The notes beneath the pieces are model-generated. The model was given only the letters and a program-made list of their open reading frames with translations. It ran no database searches and was not told the origin of the DNA. Position numbers and translations under genes: made by a program. A DNA stretch of 64,000 bases from assembly GCF_004792665.1 (NCBI RefSeq), contig NZ_SRZX01000005.1, positions 218,046-282,045 of the forward strand. Direction: 5' to 3'. This document shows, in pieces, positions 1 through 8,265 of this stretch (position 1 is the stretch's first letter; each line of letters begins with the position of its first letter). Origin of the DNA: Marinobacter orientalis (GTDB lineage Bacteria > Pseudomonadota > Gammaproteobacteria > Pseudomonadales > Oleiphilaceae).

Positions 1-26
1 GCGGTTGTGATAATCGTTTTGTCCAT
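1..26 (-). CDS. 5' end of an unidentified gene running off the left edge
   Basis: On the minus strand an ATG at 26 is preceded by AGGGAGGTG with normal spacing, which is a near-ideal ribosome binding site. The visible protein begins MDKTIITT and then leaves the window. Eight residues are too few to name a family. The gene diverges from the CBS-domain gene, with about 250 bases between the two starts. That interval contains a short perfect hairpin (GCGAC / GTCGC, 109-123) that could be an operator or a small transcript structure. Confidence 0.6.
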
Positions 27-280
27 TGGACACCTCCCTGGTGGTCTTGATGGTTTGTAATAAGTATATAGCATGGGGAAAGCAGGTGAATTGAGCCAGG
101 ACAGGGCTGCGACGATTTGTCGCTGTATGTTGAGCCAAAAACAGGAGGCTGTTCAGAGTCTCCCGATCTTTACCGGGGGGTTGAATATTGCGCGCATTAC
201 TACAAGGATATAGATAAGAGGTAGGTTAACAGGGACATATCTCTTGAGTCATTTTCGCCTATAGAAAAGGAGACTTAATC

Positions 281-703
281 ATGCAAGTGAAAGAAGTCAT
301 GACAAAGCAACCGGAGTATCTGAACGACGATGTCACTATTCGGGAAGTGGCAAATGCAATGCGTGATAATGGTACCGGTTTCGAGCCGTTGACCGATGGT
401 ACCAAGGTTACCGGCGTTATCACTGATCGTGATATCGCCGTTCGGGCAGTGGCTGAAGGTAAAAGCCCGGATGATAAAGCCAGCTCAGTAGCAACCGGTA
501 AAGTGCTCTATACGTTTGAAGACGAGAGTATTGATGACGTCATCCAGAATATGGCCAATGAGCAAGTCCAGCGTTTGCTGGTTCTGAATAACGCCGAAGA
601 CAAGGACCTTGTTGGTATTGTCACTCTGGGCGATATTGCAGACCATTGTAAGGACGATGAGTTGGCCAAGAAAGTTGTCAGTGCCGCCCGCCATTACCAC
701 TAA
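281..703 (+). CDS. Tandem CBS-domain protein
   Basis: A 140-residue protein made of two CBS motifs and little else. The first runs from about residue 5 to 60 (VKEVMT, then TGVITDRDIAVRAV) and the second from about 72 to 130 (VQRLLVLN, then LVGIVTLGDIA). Paired CBS modules form a cleft that usually binds adenosine nucleotides and acts as a cytoplasmic energy or redox sensor. Here no effector domain is fused, so the partner is unknown. The start has a strong AAAGGAG upstream of the ATG. The gene stands alone, followed by a hairpin and then by convergent LigD-type genes. Family assignment is firm; the specific role is not known. Confidence 0.9.
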   Translation: MQVKEVMTKQPEYLNDDVTIREVANAMRDNGTGFEPLTDGTKVTGVITDRDIAVRAVAEGKSPDDKASSVATGKVLYTFEDESIDDVIQNMANEQVQRLLVLNNAEDKDLVGIVTLGDIADHCKDDELAKKVVSAARHYH

Positions 704-724
704 CCCCTGCCACCGGTAGAAGAA

Positions 725-759
725 TCCCGTAGCCAGTACAGTGGTTAATGGCTACGGGA
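725..759. terminator. Hairpin between convergent genes
   Basis: TCCCGTAGCC and GGCTACGGGA form a perfect 10-bp stem around a 15-base loop between the ends of the CBS-domain gene and the LigD polymerase gene. There is no long T-tract on either side, so it is a plausible bidirectional or weak terminator, or simply an mRNA end stabiliser. Confidence 0.45.
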
Positions 760-762
760 AAT

Positions 763-1683
763 TCACAGATCCCCTCCTTTTAAGTCCGAAATCCCCTCCT
801 GAAAAGTCTGTATGCTGACCGCCTTCTGCTGCATGTTGCGCCATGGGTCCTCCCGCTGTGCCATCCTCCTGAAAATATTAGCGAGGGTGAAGCGCTGAGG
901 CCCCAGCTTCTGGTCATCCAGTTCATCCCACTCCAGCGGCGTGGCTATAGGCGCCTCCGGTTTTGCCCGAACCGAATAGGGCGCCACGGCGGTCTGCCCG
1001 AAGGCGTTGCGCATGATGTCCAGGTAAAGCCTGCCCCGGCGTTTGTGTTTGCGCTGTTCTGTGGTCAGCTGTTCCGGATAGGCATCGGCCAGCGCTTGTG
1101 CAAGTTCCTGACTGAGGGAACGTACCCGGTCAAAGCCTGCTTCCGGCTTTAGTGGAGCCACCACATGCAATCCCCGCGACCCGGTCGTTTTGACAAAGGG
1201 AGTCAGGCCGCACTGTCGCATGCCTTCAGCCACCAGGCGGGCAGCCTGGCGCACCGGCTCAAAGTCATCGCCCGGCGGGTCCAGGTCAAAGATTACCTGA
1301 TCGGGCGCTTTCAGATGACTTGCCGTGCTAAGCCAGCTGTGAAAGGTGACGGTGCCCTGGTTCACCAGATAGACGAGACTGGCCTGACGGTTTGCCAGCA
1401 CGTGCTGTACACGGCCGATACTGCCCCCGTGATCCACCGCCAGAGTGTCCAGCCAGTCCGGGAAGTAGTCTCCCCGGGCCTGCTGGAAAAAGCCATCTTC
1501 GCCGATGCCGTCAGGGAAGCGGTTCAGCGTAAGCGGGCGTTCCTCGATATGGGGGATCATGATGTCAGCAATACGCTCATGGTACGCCAGGAGGTCGCCC
1601 TTGGTTATCCCGGCATCGGGAAAGAAGGGCTTGTCGGTATGGGAAAGCTCGACCTCATAGCCGCCATAGCTCTGCACAGTCAT
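763..1683 (-). CDS. LigD-type polymerase/primase domain protein
   Basis: A 306-residue stand-alone archaeo-eukaryotic primase-like polymerase of the kind fused into bacterial LigD for non-homologous end joining. The N-terminal part has HTDKPFFPDAGITKGDLLAY, followed by ERPLTLNRFPDG. The metal-binding DLDPPG motif lies near residue 135 (VIFDLDPPGDD), and the TTGSRGLHVVAPL block near 165 is typical of the nucleotide-binding region. In LigD this domain adds ribo- or deoxynucleotides at breaks. The ATG overlaps the TGA of the upstream phosphoesterase gene by 4 bases (ATGA), so the two are translationally coupled. No ATP-dependent ligase domain and no Ku gene are in this window. The pair could work with a ligase encoded elsewhere. 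Confidence 0.88.
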   Translation of the reverse strand: MTVQSYGGYEVELSHTDKPFFPDAGITKGDLLAYHERIADIMIPHIEERPLTLNRFPDGIGEDGFFQQARGDYFPDWLDTLAVDHGGSIGRVQHVLANRQASLVYLVNQGTVTFHSWLSTASHLKAPDQVIFDLDPPGDDFEPVRQAARLVAEGMRQCGLTPFVKTTGSRGLHVVAPLKPEAGFDRVRSLSQELAQALADAYPEQLTTEQRKHKRRGRLYLDIMRNAFGQTAVAPYSVRAKPEAPIATPLEWDELDDQKLGPQRFTLANIFRRMAQREDPWRNMQQKAVSIQTFQEGISDLKGGDL

Positions 1684-2192
1684 TCGCCTTCCTCCTGCCT
1701 GATGGTTTTCAGATTCCGGCCCGTTTTTACCGAGTCAGGCTCGGTCGATACCGGGTTGCGCCTTGCGTCCGCAGCATCGTCCTGCATCTTGATCAGTAAC
1801 CACTGCGGCTTCTTTCCGCCGCGGAAGCGTTTAAGCGCATAGCCTCCCTGGAGTTTGTTGCCTTCCAGCCAGACCTCGATCATACCGTCCTGATGACACG
1901 AAGCCATGCCATCCTCCCGCAGATTCTCGTAATTGCCATTGTCCCATACCATGACGGTGCCGGCGCCGTATTCTCCTTCCGGAATGACGCCTTCAAAGTC
2001 AGCATAGTCCAGCCGGTGATCTTCAACCTCCACGGCAAGCCGCTTTTCTGAGGGGTCGGTGGAAGGACCTTTCGGGACAGCCCAGGACTTTAATACACCA
2101 TCAATTTCCAGACGAAAATCATAATGCAGTTGACTGGCGTCATGTTTCTGGATGACGAAGGCACGCCTGGTGCCATGGTCCTGTTTGCTCAT
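1680..2192 (-). CDS. LigD-type 3'-phosphoesterase domain protein
   Basis: A 170-residue stand-alone version of the N-terminal LigD 3'-phosphoesterase, which trims 3'-phosphate or ribonucleotide ends before joining. HYDFRLEIDG carries the catalytic His/Asp cluster, and the later AVEVEDHRLDYADFEGVIPE and GEYGAGTVMVWD blocks are family hallmarks. I start it at the ATG at 2192, which has AGAGGC upstream. An in-frame extension of 16 residues to 2240 has no good binding site and no family support. It forms an operon with the polymerase gene (4-base overlap). The full three-domain LigD has been split here, or only its two processing domains were kept. Confidence 0.87.
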   Translation of the reverse strand: MSKQDHGTRRAFVIQKHDASQLHYDFRLEIDGVLKSWAVPKGPSTDPSEKRLAVEVEDHRLDYADFEGVIPEGEYGAGTVMVWDNGNYENLREDGMASCHQDGMIEVWLEGNKLQGGYALKRFRGGKKPQWLLIKMQDDAADARRNPVSTEPDSVKTGRNLKTIRQEEGE

Positions 2193-2340
2193 GAGTGCCT
2201 CTGCCTTTGATGATGTTAGACTCCGATGAAGAAAAGCCATCGGACCAGATTAATCGTGCCAAAAAATTGGTCGAATTCCCACGGCTATTTCCATCAGGCT
2301 CACTGCTACCATGATGATTAAATGACCAAGGAGATCAGGT

Positions 2341-3492
2341 ATGAGGGATACAGCCTCCAGCGTTGCTTTTTTTGATCCTGACAGCAGAACACATCGGTTC
2401 GCTGCTGAGCTGCTTGCAAAAGCCGATATTGAGATTGGTGGCTCGCGACCCTGGGACATCCGCTTCAATGATTACGGGGTGCCGGAAGCAGCCCTGGCCC
2501 ATGGAAACCTCGGTTTCGGTGAGGCTTATATGGATGGTGCCTGGGATGCAGATGAACTCGACCAGTTTTTTTACAAACTCATCAGCGCGAAGATTCCCCA
2601 ACATATAAAACCACTCAGAATCCTGCCTTACATTATCAAGGCCAGATATCTGAATCGGCAGACGAAAAAGCGTGCCTGGGATGTGGGAGAGGCCCACTAT
2701 GACCTTGGCAACGATTTTTACGGCGCTATGCTGGACTCACGGATGACATACACCTGCGGCTACTGGAAAGACGCAAACGATCTGGAAGAGGCCCAGGTTG
2801 CCAAACTGGATCTGATCTGCCGCAAGCTGGGCTTGCAGCCGGGGATGCGCCTGCTGGATATCGGCTGTGGCTGGGGCAGTCTGATGGCCCACGCAGCCGA
2901 GCATTATGGGGTAGAGGCGGTTGGAGTAACCATTTCAAAGGAACAGGCTGACTGGGCTACCGCGTACTATCCTCATCTTTCCCTCGATTTTCGCCTGATG
3001 GATTACCGGGAAATTGATGAAAAGTTTGACCGTATTGCCAGCGTTGGAATGTTCGAGCACGTTGGCCCGAAGAATTACCGCACGTTTATGGAAGTCGCCC
3101 ATCGTTGTCTGAATCCCGGAGGCCTGTTCCTGCTCCACACCATTGGCAGGAATCTGCGGAAATCTTTTCCTGATCCCTGGATCGATAAGTACATTTTCCC
3201 CAACGGAGAGGTTCCCTCGATCGGCATGATCGGGGACTCGGTAGATAAATTATTTGTCGTTGAAGACGTGCACAACTTTGGCGCCGATTACGATAAAACC
3301 CTTATGGCGTGGCATGAAAACTTTGAAAAAGCATGGCCCCGTTTCCGGGATGAACTTGGCCAGCGCTTTTATCGAATGTGGCGTTATTATCTGCTTTCCT
3401 GCGCTGGTGCATTCCGTGCCCGTGATATCCAGCTCTGGCAATGGGTGCTTTCAAAGGATGGAGTGCCGGGCGTCTATCCAAGGATAACCTGA
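2341..3492 (+). CDS. cfa: Cyclopropane-fatty-acyl-phospholipid synthase
   Basis: A 383-residue cytoplasmic or membrane-associated enzyme that transfers the methyl group of S-adenosylmethionine to the double bond of unsaturated phospholipid acyl chains, usually as cells enter stationary phase. The SAM-binding motif LLDIGCGWGSLMAHAAEHYG lies near residues 176-195, followed by VGVTISKEQ. The upstream HYDLGNDFYGAMLDSRMTYT and later FEHVGPKNY blocks are characteristic. Length matches the E. coli enzyme. AAGGAG precedes the ATG. The gene is monocistronic and convergent with the patatin gene. An inverted repeat TGACCTG...CAGGTCA at the stop codon may serve as a shared weak terminator. Confidence 0.95.
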   Translation: MRDTASSVAFFDPDSRTHRFAAELLAKADIEIGGSRPWDIRFNDYGVPEAALAHGNLGFGEAYMDGAWDADELDQFFYKLISAKIPQHIKPLRILPYIIKARYLNRQTKKRAWDVGEAHYDLGNDFYGAMLDSRMTYTCGYWKDANDLEEAQVAKLDLICRKLGLQPGMRLLDIGCGWGSLMAHAAEHYGVEAVGVTISKEQADWATAYYPHLSLDFRLMDYREIDEKFDRIASVGMFEHVGPKNYRTFMEVAHRCLNPGGLFLLHTIGRNLRKSFPDPWIDKYIFPNGEVPSIGMIGDSVDKLFVVEDVHNFGADYDKTLMAWHENFEKAWPRFRDELGQRFYRMWRYYLLSCAGAFRARDIQLWQWVLSKDGVPGVYPRIT

Positions 3493-3517
3493 CCTGTCAT
3501 GGCTTATGTCGGCGGGC

Positions 3518-4396
3518 TCAGGTCATCTCGTCAAGATAGATCAGGCCCGCCCGATGACCTTCCTGATAACCTTGCTCAAGAAGTTCCTGATTCTGTGTCA
3601 AGCGGCCAACCGCAAATTCGGCGGGCGGAACAATCACCCGGATAATGCAGTCCTGTGGCGGGTTTTCGATAAATGAAAGGGTGGTATTGTATCGCTCGGC
3701 ACGGCTGAGCGACGCTTCGGCAAGTGCCGGATAGGCCCGGAACAGACGCCTGGGTACAAAAGCAAATCTTGGCGGCTTTTTGCGGTAGCCGGGAGGACGT
3801 GACAGCACTACGGTGATATCACGGGCGCCGTCTTCATAGGCCTTGATAACCGGAATGGCGTCAGCAACACCACCATCAGTCATGGGTTCACCATTAACCA
3901 ACGGATAGTCCCGATAGGCGATGGGAATGGCGCAGGAAGCAGTGAGCACGTCGTGCATGTTGCTTTCATCAAGGTGGAAGTAATGCGCTTCCCCGGTTCG
4001 GGCCGAGGTTGTGGTAACCCACAACTCCGTTGTTCCGGACAGGTAGTTTTCCAGATTCAGGGGGACGTCGGTGAAAGACTGTTGCCAGAGCCAGCAAACG
4101 TCGCAAAGATGTCCGCCCCGTGCAAACCGCCGCCAGTCGATGAAATCCGGCTGGCAGGCATGGCCGGTGATGATTTTCCGGCTACGACCGTGGTCTCCTG
4201 CCAGATAACCAATCAGATTGGTGGCACCGGCTGAAACGCCGTAGGCGCGCAGGAATGGCCGGTAGTTGTGTTCAAGAAATGCATCGAGAACACCGGCAGC
4301 AAATATGCCGCGCATGGCTCCGCCTTCGACAACAAGGGCTTTCGATTCGCCGTGGGAGAGTGGAGACTGGTCTAATGCGGTTTCGTGGGTGCTCAT
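3518..4396 (-). CDS. Patatin-like phospholipase
   Basis: A 292-residue lipid acyl hydrolase of the patatin family. It shows the oxyanion glycine loop (VEGGAMRGIFAAGVLDAF), the nucleophile elbow GVSAG near residue 53 (Ser of the Ser-Asp dyad) and the catalytic Asp in the DGG motif (MTDGGVADAIP). No signal peptide is seen, so it is probably cytoplasmic and membrane-associated. I chose the ATG at 4396, which has AGGA upstream, over an in-frame ATG at 4495 whose extra 33 residues look like read-through of non-coding sequence. It lies 64 bases downstream of the CDF transporter gene on the same strand and may be co-transcribed with it. The natural substrate is unknown. Confidence 0.88.
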   Translation of the reverse strand: MSTHETALDQSPLSHGESKALVVEGGAMRGIFAAGVLDAFLEHNYRPFLRAYGVSAGATNLIGYLAGDHGRSRKIITGHACQPDFIDWRRFARGGHLCDVCWLWQQSFTDVPLNLENYLSGTTELWVTTTSARTGEAHYFHLDESNMHDVLTASCAIPIAYRDYPLVNGEPMTDGGVADAIPVIKAYEDGARDITVVLSRPPGYRKKPPRFAFVPRRLFRAYPALAEASLSRAERYNTTLSFIENPPQDCIIRVIVPPAEFAVGRLTQNQELLEQGYQEGHRAGLIYLDEMT

Positions 4397-4460
4397 AGGT
4401 CCTATCTTACCAGAGAAAGCCACTCCGAAACGCCGTGGCCGGCCACCAGTGGACATTGAT

Positions 4461-5357
4461 TCATCCCTTGAGCGCAAGGATGCGCCTGGCGCCACTGAGC
4501 ACGATGGCTCCCACGATGGCGCCGATGATCAGGTCCGGATAATTGGAGCCAGTCCAGGCAACAAGCGCGCCTGCGAGGATAACACCCAGATTGATAACCA
4601 CATCGTTGGCTGAGAATATCCAGCTTGCCTTCATGTGGGCACCGCCGTCACGGTGTCTCGAAATCAGCAGCAGGCAGGTGGTATTGGCGATCAACGCCAC
4701 AAACGCGATGGCCATCATCATCAGGGACTCCGGCTCACTGCCGAAGAGGAAGCGTCTGCCGACTTCAACGAGCACCCCGATCGCGAGAATGAGCTGGAGA
4801 ATACCGGCGACGTGGGCAGCTCGCACCTGCATCCTGACGCCATGACCAACCGCATAAAGAGCGAGGCCGTAAACCGCCGCATCGGCAAACATATCAACCG
4901 AGTCAGCAATCAGCCCGGCAGATTGGGCAATCAGGCCCATTATCATTTCGACCAGGAACATCAGGCCGTTGATTGCCAATAGTATCCACAAGGTACCCGA
5001 CTCTTCGGGCTGGCCGGAAGCGGCGGATCGGACAGTCTTGAGGGTTTCAGGATCCGTTGCGCGGGTGTCCTGGAGAGAGGCTCCCAAACCAAGAGTTGCC
5101 AGTTTATCGGTGATTGCCCTGGCGTCTCCATTATGGAGAACTTCCAATGTGCGGCCAGACAGATCAAATGAGAGTGCCCGAATGCTGTCAAGCCGGCCGA
5201 GCGCCATACGGATCATCCGCTCTTCCGAGGGGCAGTCCATCTTTGGCACCTTATAAACACTGAGCCAGTCGCCAGAAGAAGCGGAACCAAGGGGATGCGT
5301 GGTTGTTTCCGTGCCGGATTCTTCGCGGCTGGACTGGTCGTTACACGCTCCGCTCAT
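4461..5357 (-). CDS. Cation diffusion facilitator-type transporter with N-terminal metal-binding-like domain
   Basis: A 298-residue inner-membrane protein. Residues about 30-110 resemble a heavy-metal-associated fold (YKVPKMDCPSEERMIRMAL), with only one Cys kept in place of the usual CxxC. From about 125 onward there are several transmembrane helices with the CDF acidic motif in helix 2 (LIADSVDMFADAAVYGLALY) and a second Asp in FSANDVVINLGV. The family exchanges Zn, Co, Cd or Fe for protons. It sits downstream of the HupE and membrane-anchor genes, a grouping often seen around metal handling. The exact metal cannot be read from sequence. Confidence 0.82.
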   Translation of the reverse strand: MSGACNDQSSREESGTETTTHPLGSASSGDWLSVYKVPKMDCPSEERMIRMALGRLDSIRALSFDLSGRTLEVLHNGDARAITDKLATLGLGASLQDTRATDPETLKTVRSAASGQPEESGTLWILLAINGLMFLVEMIMGLIAQSAGLIADSVDMFADAAVYGLALYAVGHGVRMQVRAAHVAGILQLILAIGVLVEVGRRFLFGSEPESLMMMAIAFVALIANTTCLLLISRHRDGGAHMKASWIFSANDVVINLGVILAGALVAWTGSNYPDLIIGAIVGAIVLSGARRILALKG

Positions 5358-5394
5358 TCATGCACTCCGCTTTGTGCTTTTCCTGTGGCGCCAA

Positions 5395-6072
5395 TTAAAG
5401 CATTTTTTTCAGTTCACCGTAATCACCGCCGGTACGAAGCACCAGAGTAATGTCATTATCATTACGGTTACGGAAAAACCAGCCGTGGTTACCGGTGAAC
5501 GCCGCTTCCAGCTCTCCCTCATCCTGCGGAACGCCGCGGCCCTTCTCGTAGGAGATGGATTGTCCGCTGCCGTCACCGTGGGTGTCATAGTTGATCGGAC
5601 CGCCCTCGGATACCCAGGAAAAACGGGCAATGGCGCCTTCCTCCATGGTGAGTTTGAATTCTGTACCTTCACCGGGGGTCAGAACGACACGTAACTCGTC
5701 CTGCCATTCCGGTGCGGCCACGGGTTCTGGTGCGGCCTCTTCTGTTTCCGGCGCGGCTTCGGGTTCCGGAGCCACGACTGTTCCGGAGGCAGGCTCAGCG
5801 GGCTCTGAGATGTTCTCCCCACTGGAGGATTGTACTGAGACCATCTGTACAGCCTCGTCGGCGTCGGCTTCTTCTTCGAGCTGTTTCTTGATTTCTCCCA
5901 TCTCGGTCAAACCAAGCAGGCGGCCTGCCCCAGTGGGGTCCATTGCATACTCGGCTGGCATTACCACCGTGACCAGCAGCACCAGGGCTACAACGGCGGC
6001 GATAATGGTGGAGCGAATCAGCCGGGCGGTGCCGGGTAGTTCGTTTTGTGAGGGCATATCGGTGTTGTACAT
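5395..6072 (-). CDS. Transmembrane anchor protein of the HupE/CDF cassette
   Basis: A 225-residue protein with one N-terminal transmembrane helix (IIAAVVALVLLVTVVMPAEY, about residues 23-42). A low-complexity Pro/Glu/Ala linker follows at about 90-125 (repeats such as PEPEAAPETEEAAPEP). The C-terminal globular domain is presumably periplasmic and rich in Trp, Gly and Asp (FSWVSEGGPINYDTHGDG, NHGWFFRNRNDND). I recall this type as a conserved protein found next to HupE and cation transporters, with no defined activity. Only 15 bases separate it from hupE upstream and about 40 from the transporter downstream, which implies one operon. Confidence 0.75.
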   Translation of the reverse strand: MYNTDMPSQNELPGTARLIRSTIIAAVVALVLLVTVVMPAEYAMDPTGAGRLLGLTEMGEIKKQLEEEADADEAVQMVSVQSSSGENISEPAEPASGTVVAPEPEAAPETEEAAPEPVAAPEWQDELRVVLTPGEGTEFKLTMEEGAIARFSWVSEGGPINYDTHGDGSGQSISYEKGRGVPQDEGELEAAFTGNHGWFFRNRNDNDITLVLRTGGDYGELKKML

Positions 6073-6087
6073 AAAAGGTCTCCAGAA

Positions 6088-6822
6088 TCAGGCGACAAAA
6101 TAACCGGTGAGCTGATAGCCGACAAGCAGGAAGCCCGCGCTCATCATGGCAACGTTGGCGGTGTAGGCATGGCGGAAAAAGCCATCGGTCTTGCGCCAGA
6201 ACCCCATCACGATCAGGATCATGGCCAGAGCAATGATCTGGCCGATTTCCACACCCACGTTGAACGCGAGCAGGTTCGGTACCAGTCCATCCGGAGATAT
6301 GTCGTACTCGATGATTTTTGAAGACAGACCAAAACCGTGGAAGAGGCCAAAGATCAGTGTCGCAGCCCGGGTGTTGGGCTGGAAACCGAACCAGCGCTGA
6401 TACGCCCCCAGGTTATCCAGCGCCTTGTACACCACCGACAGCCCGATAATGGCATCGATAATGTAGCTGTTGATGCCTATATTGAAATACACGCCCAACA
6501 GCATGGTGGTGGAATGCCCCAGCGCAAACAGACTGACGTAGAGGGCGATGTGCTGCATACGGTAGAGAAAAAAGATGACGCCCAGAAGGAACAGGAGATG
6601 GTCATAGCCGGTGACCATGTGCTTGGCCCCCAGGTACATGAACGCAATGAGGTTTACCCCGGTAATTTCCTGGATGTAGCCCTTGTCGCCCTGGGCAACA
6701 GCATGGGCCAATACATCGGAGCTGGTCCCGAACAGGGCGAGCGCCAGCAGAATCCACATCAGATGGCGGCCGCCGCTGGAAGCACGCGTACACCAATGCC
6801 GGTCAGGCAAAACTGGCAACAT
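6088..6822 (-). CDS. HupE/UreJ family membrane protein
   Basis: A 244-residue polytopic membrane protein. After a hydrophobic N-terminal segment ending in DVLAHA come about six helices with the family motifs GYDHLLFLLGVIFF, ALGHSTTMLLG and FGLFHGFGLSS. These contain conserved His and Asp residues thought to bind Ni or Co. Family members act as secondary nickel or cobalt permeases. The ATG at 6822 has a strong CAGGAG, so I keep this start although a later Met precedes the hydrophobic segment. It is the first gene of the metal cassette. The element inserted in tRNA-Arg begins just upstream of it and has replaced whatever sequence originally lay there. Confidence 0.83.
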   Translation of the reverse strand: MLPVLPDRHWCTRASSGGRHLMWILLALALFGTSSDVLAHAVAQGDKGYIQEITGVNLIAFMYLGAKHMVTGYDHLLFLLGVIFFLYRMQHIALYVSLFALGHSTTMLLGVYFNIGINSYIIDAIIGLSVVYKALDNLGAYQRWFGFQPNTRAATLIFGLFHGFGLSSKIIEYDISPDGLVPNLLAFNVGVEIGQIIALAMILIVMGFWRKTDGFFRHAYTANVAMMSAGFLLVGYQLTGYFVA

Positions 6823-6917
6823 ATCGGCTCCTGTCGTTTTGATTGGTAGGATCGTAGCTCAGAGAGATCATCTGGTGGCACTCGAGATGGGTCGGGACGG
6901 GGAATAGCAAGTAAGGA

Positions 6918-6934
6918 TGGTACCCCCGGCAGGA
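6918..6934. repeat. Left attachment-site repeat
   Basis: TGGTACCCCCGGCAGGA is identical to the last 17 bases of the tRNA-Arg gene (12641-12657) in the same orientation. Similarity stops immediately after it, so this is a displaced tRNA tail left by integration and not a second tRNA. Confidence 0.85.
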
Positions 6935-7120
6935 TTGGTTACCTTGTCTGGCACCTCTAACCTGCTGAATATTAAGGCTCAAACTGCGACGTTTTTTAGA
7001 ATGTAACACAGTATGTTGCACATGATATACACTGGAATTGAATATACGCGTGGGTGATCGAGAGTTTTGAGTTAATTGTTCCATCCTCGCTTAGCTATGG
7101 TTCGCTCGAAGGGAGGAGGA

Positions 7121-8014
7121 GTGCCTGATCTAATCACGGTATTTAAGTTCAGGGAGGGGAACGTCAGAGACCTTGATGCTTTCTTCAACGATTATCTTTG
7201 GTTCTCCTCGTTAGGAGCATTGAACGACCCGTATGAGGGCTTTGCTCATTTTTATTCGGAAGGTGTAACTGATGGTTTGAGAGTCGAGTTTCTCAAAAAG
7301 GTCTACGCTACCGAGTCTGAAGAAAAAAACCCAGAGAAGGTCGTACAGGACCTGTATATGGAACACCTCGAAAAGGGAGAGAACGGCTTTGCTGACTATG
7401 TTGATGGTCAGGCAATAGCTTACCTCCGCGATTTCCACGAAGCTCAAAGAGACGAGATAGCTGTGTACTCTTTGTCCGTGTCGCGTGGAGACGATGAGCA
7501 GATGCCATCTCCGCTAAACAATATGCAAATGTGGGCGCACTATGCAGGGGGATTCAAAGGTTTTTGCATTGAGTTTGATTACGGAAGGCTCCTGAAATCC
7601 CTCAAGGAGAAAAATGCAGGTAAGATAGCAACTTCACCGATACATTACGCGGATGACCAGCGGCTACCAAGAGTTTCTGTCAAGCAGCTTATGGAGAGTT
7701 ACCTCAGCGACGAGCACGGCGCCTTGTCCATAGAGATTCTCAAAGCCTTTGCAACGAAGCAGTACAGTTGGGCTTATGAAAACGAAGTCCGGGTATTAGG
7801 TGATGTTCAAGGCAAAATGTTCTTCGACCCCTCTTGCATTCGTGCCATCTATGTTGCCTCGCCAATGCCGGAATGGTCGAAGACTTTTCTTTGCGCTGCC
7901 GCATCATCTAAGGGTTCCCACATCAAGGTTTATGACGTCGGGCTTCACTCTGAGTTTTATCAATTTGGTATTCGAGAAATACTTCGGACTGATGAGGATG
8001 ATGAGGTGTGTTGA
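7121..8014 (+). CDS. DUF2971 family protein, element cargo
   Basis: A 297-residue protein. The N-terminal FSSLGALNDPYEGF and the central MWAHYAGGFKGFCIEFDY blocks identify the DUF2971 family, and WAYENEVRVLG is a third conserved region. Members are cytoplasmic proteins of unknown biochemistry, typically found singly in variable genome regions. I prefer the GTG at 7121, preceded by GGGAGG, because the family usually begins only a few residues before the first conserved strand. The frame also stays open upstream to a TTG at 7076, with an ATG at 7097, so the start is uncertain. It is the only full-size gene in the left part of the element and reads away from the integrase end. Confidence 0.8.
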   Translation: MPDLITVFKFREGNVRDLDAFFNDYLWFSSLGALNDPYEGFAHFYSEGVTDGLRVEFLKKVYATESEEKNPEKVVQDLYMEHLEKGENGFADYVDGQAIAYLRDFHEAQRDEIAVYSLSVSRGDDEQMPSPLNNMQMWAHYAGGFKGFCIEFDYGRLLKSLKEKNAGKIATSPIHYADDQRLPRVSVKQLMESYLSDEHGALSIEILKAFATKQYSWAYENEVRVLGDVQGKMFFDPSCIRAIYVASPMPEWSKTFLCAAASSKGSHIKVYDVGLHSEFYQFGIREILRTDEDDEVC

Positions 8015-8265
8015 GCTAAGGCGTATCTTCGTTTGGGGTCTAAGTGCAGTTATCAGCCGTCCGTTACCGCTGAGCCTCCGATGGGAAGGGTGCAGGCACA
8101 ATCATCTTGAAGAAAATGACTCAAGGTGTCGCTCAGTATTCACATTGAGGGTGTTCGAAAGGTTTATATCAAAGAAATTTGAGCGTGTAATTATAAAGAG
8201 TCGAAGCTTGAATTACCCCCATACCCCCCCTAACTCAGGGCCAGGAGCGGGTAAGGGGTCTTACT

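Noticed and set aside
1165..1842. 225-codon frame antisense to the LigD polymerase and phosphoesterase genes
   Set aside because: Both genes on the other strand have clear conserved motifs, and this frame has none.
6918..6934. Second tRNA gene at the left end of the element
   Set aside because: Only the 3' 17 bases of tRNA-Arg are present; no D or anticodon arm follows.
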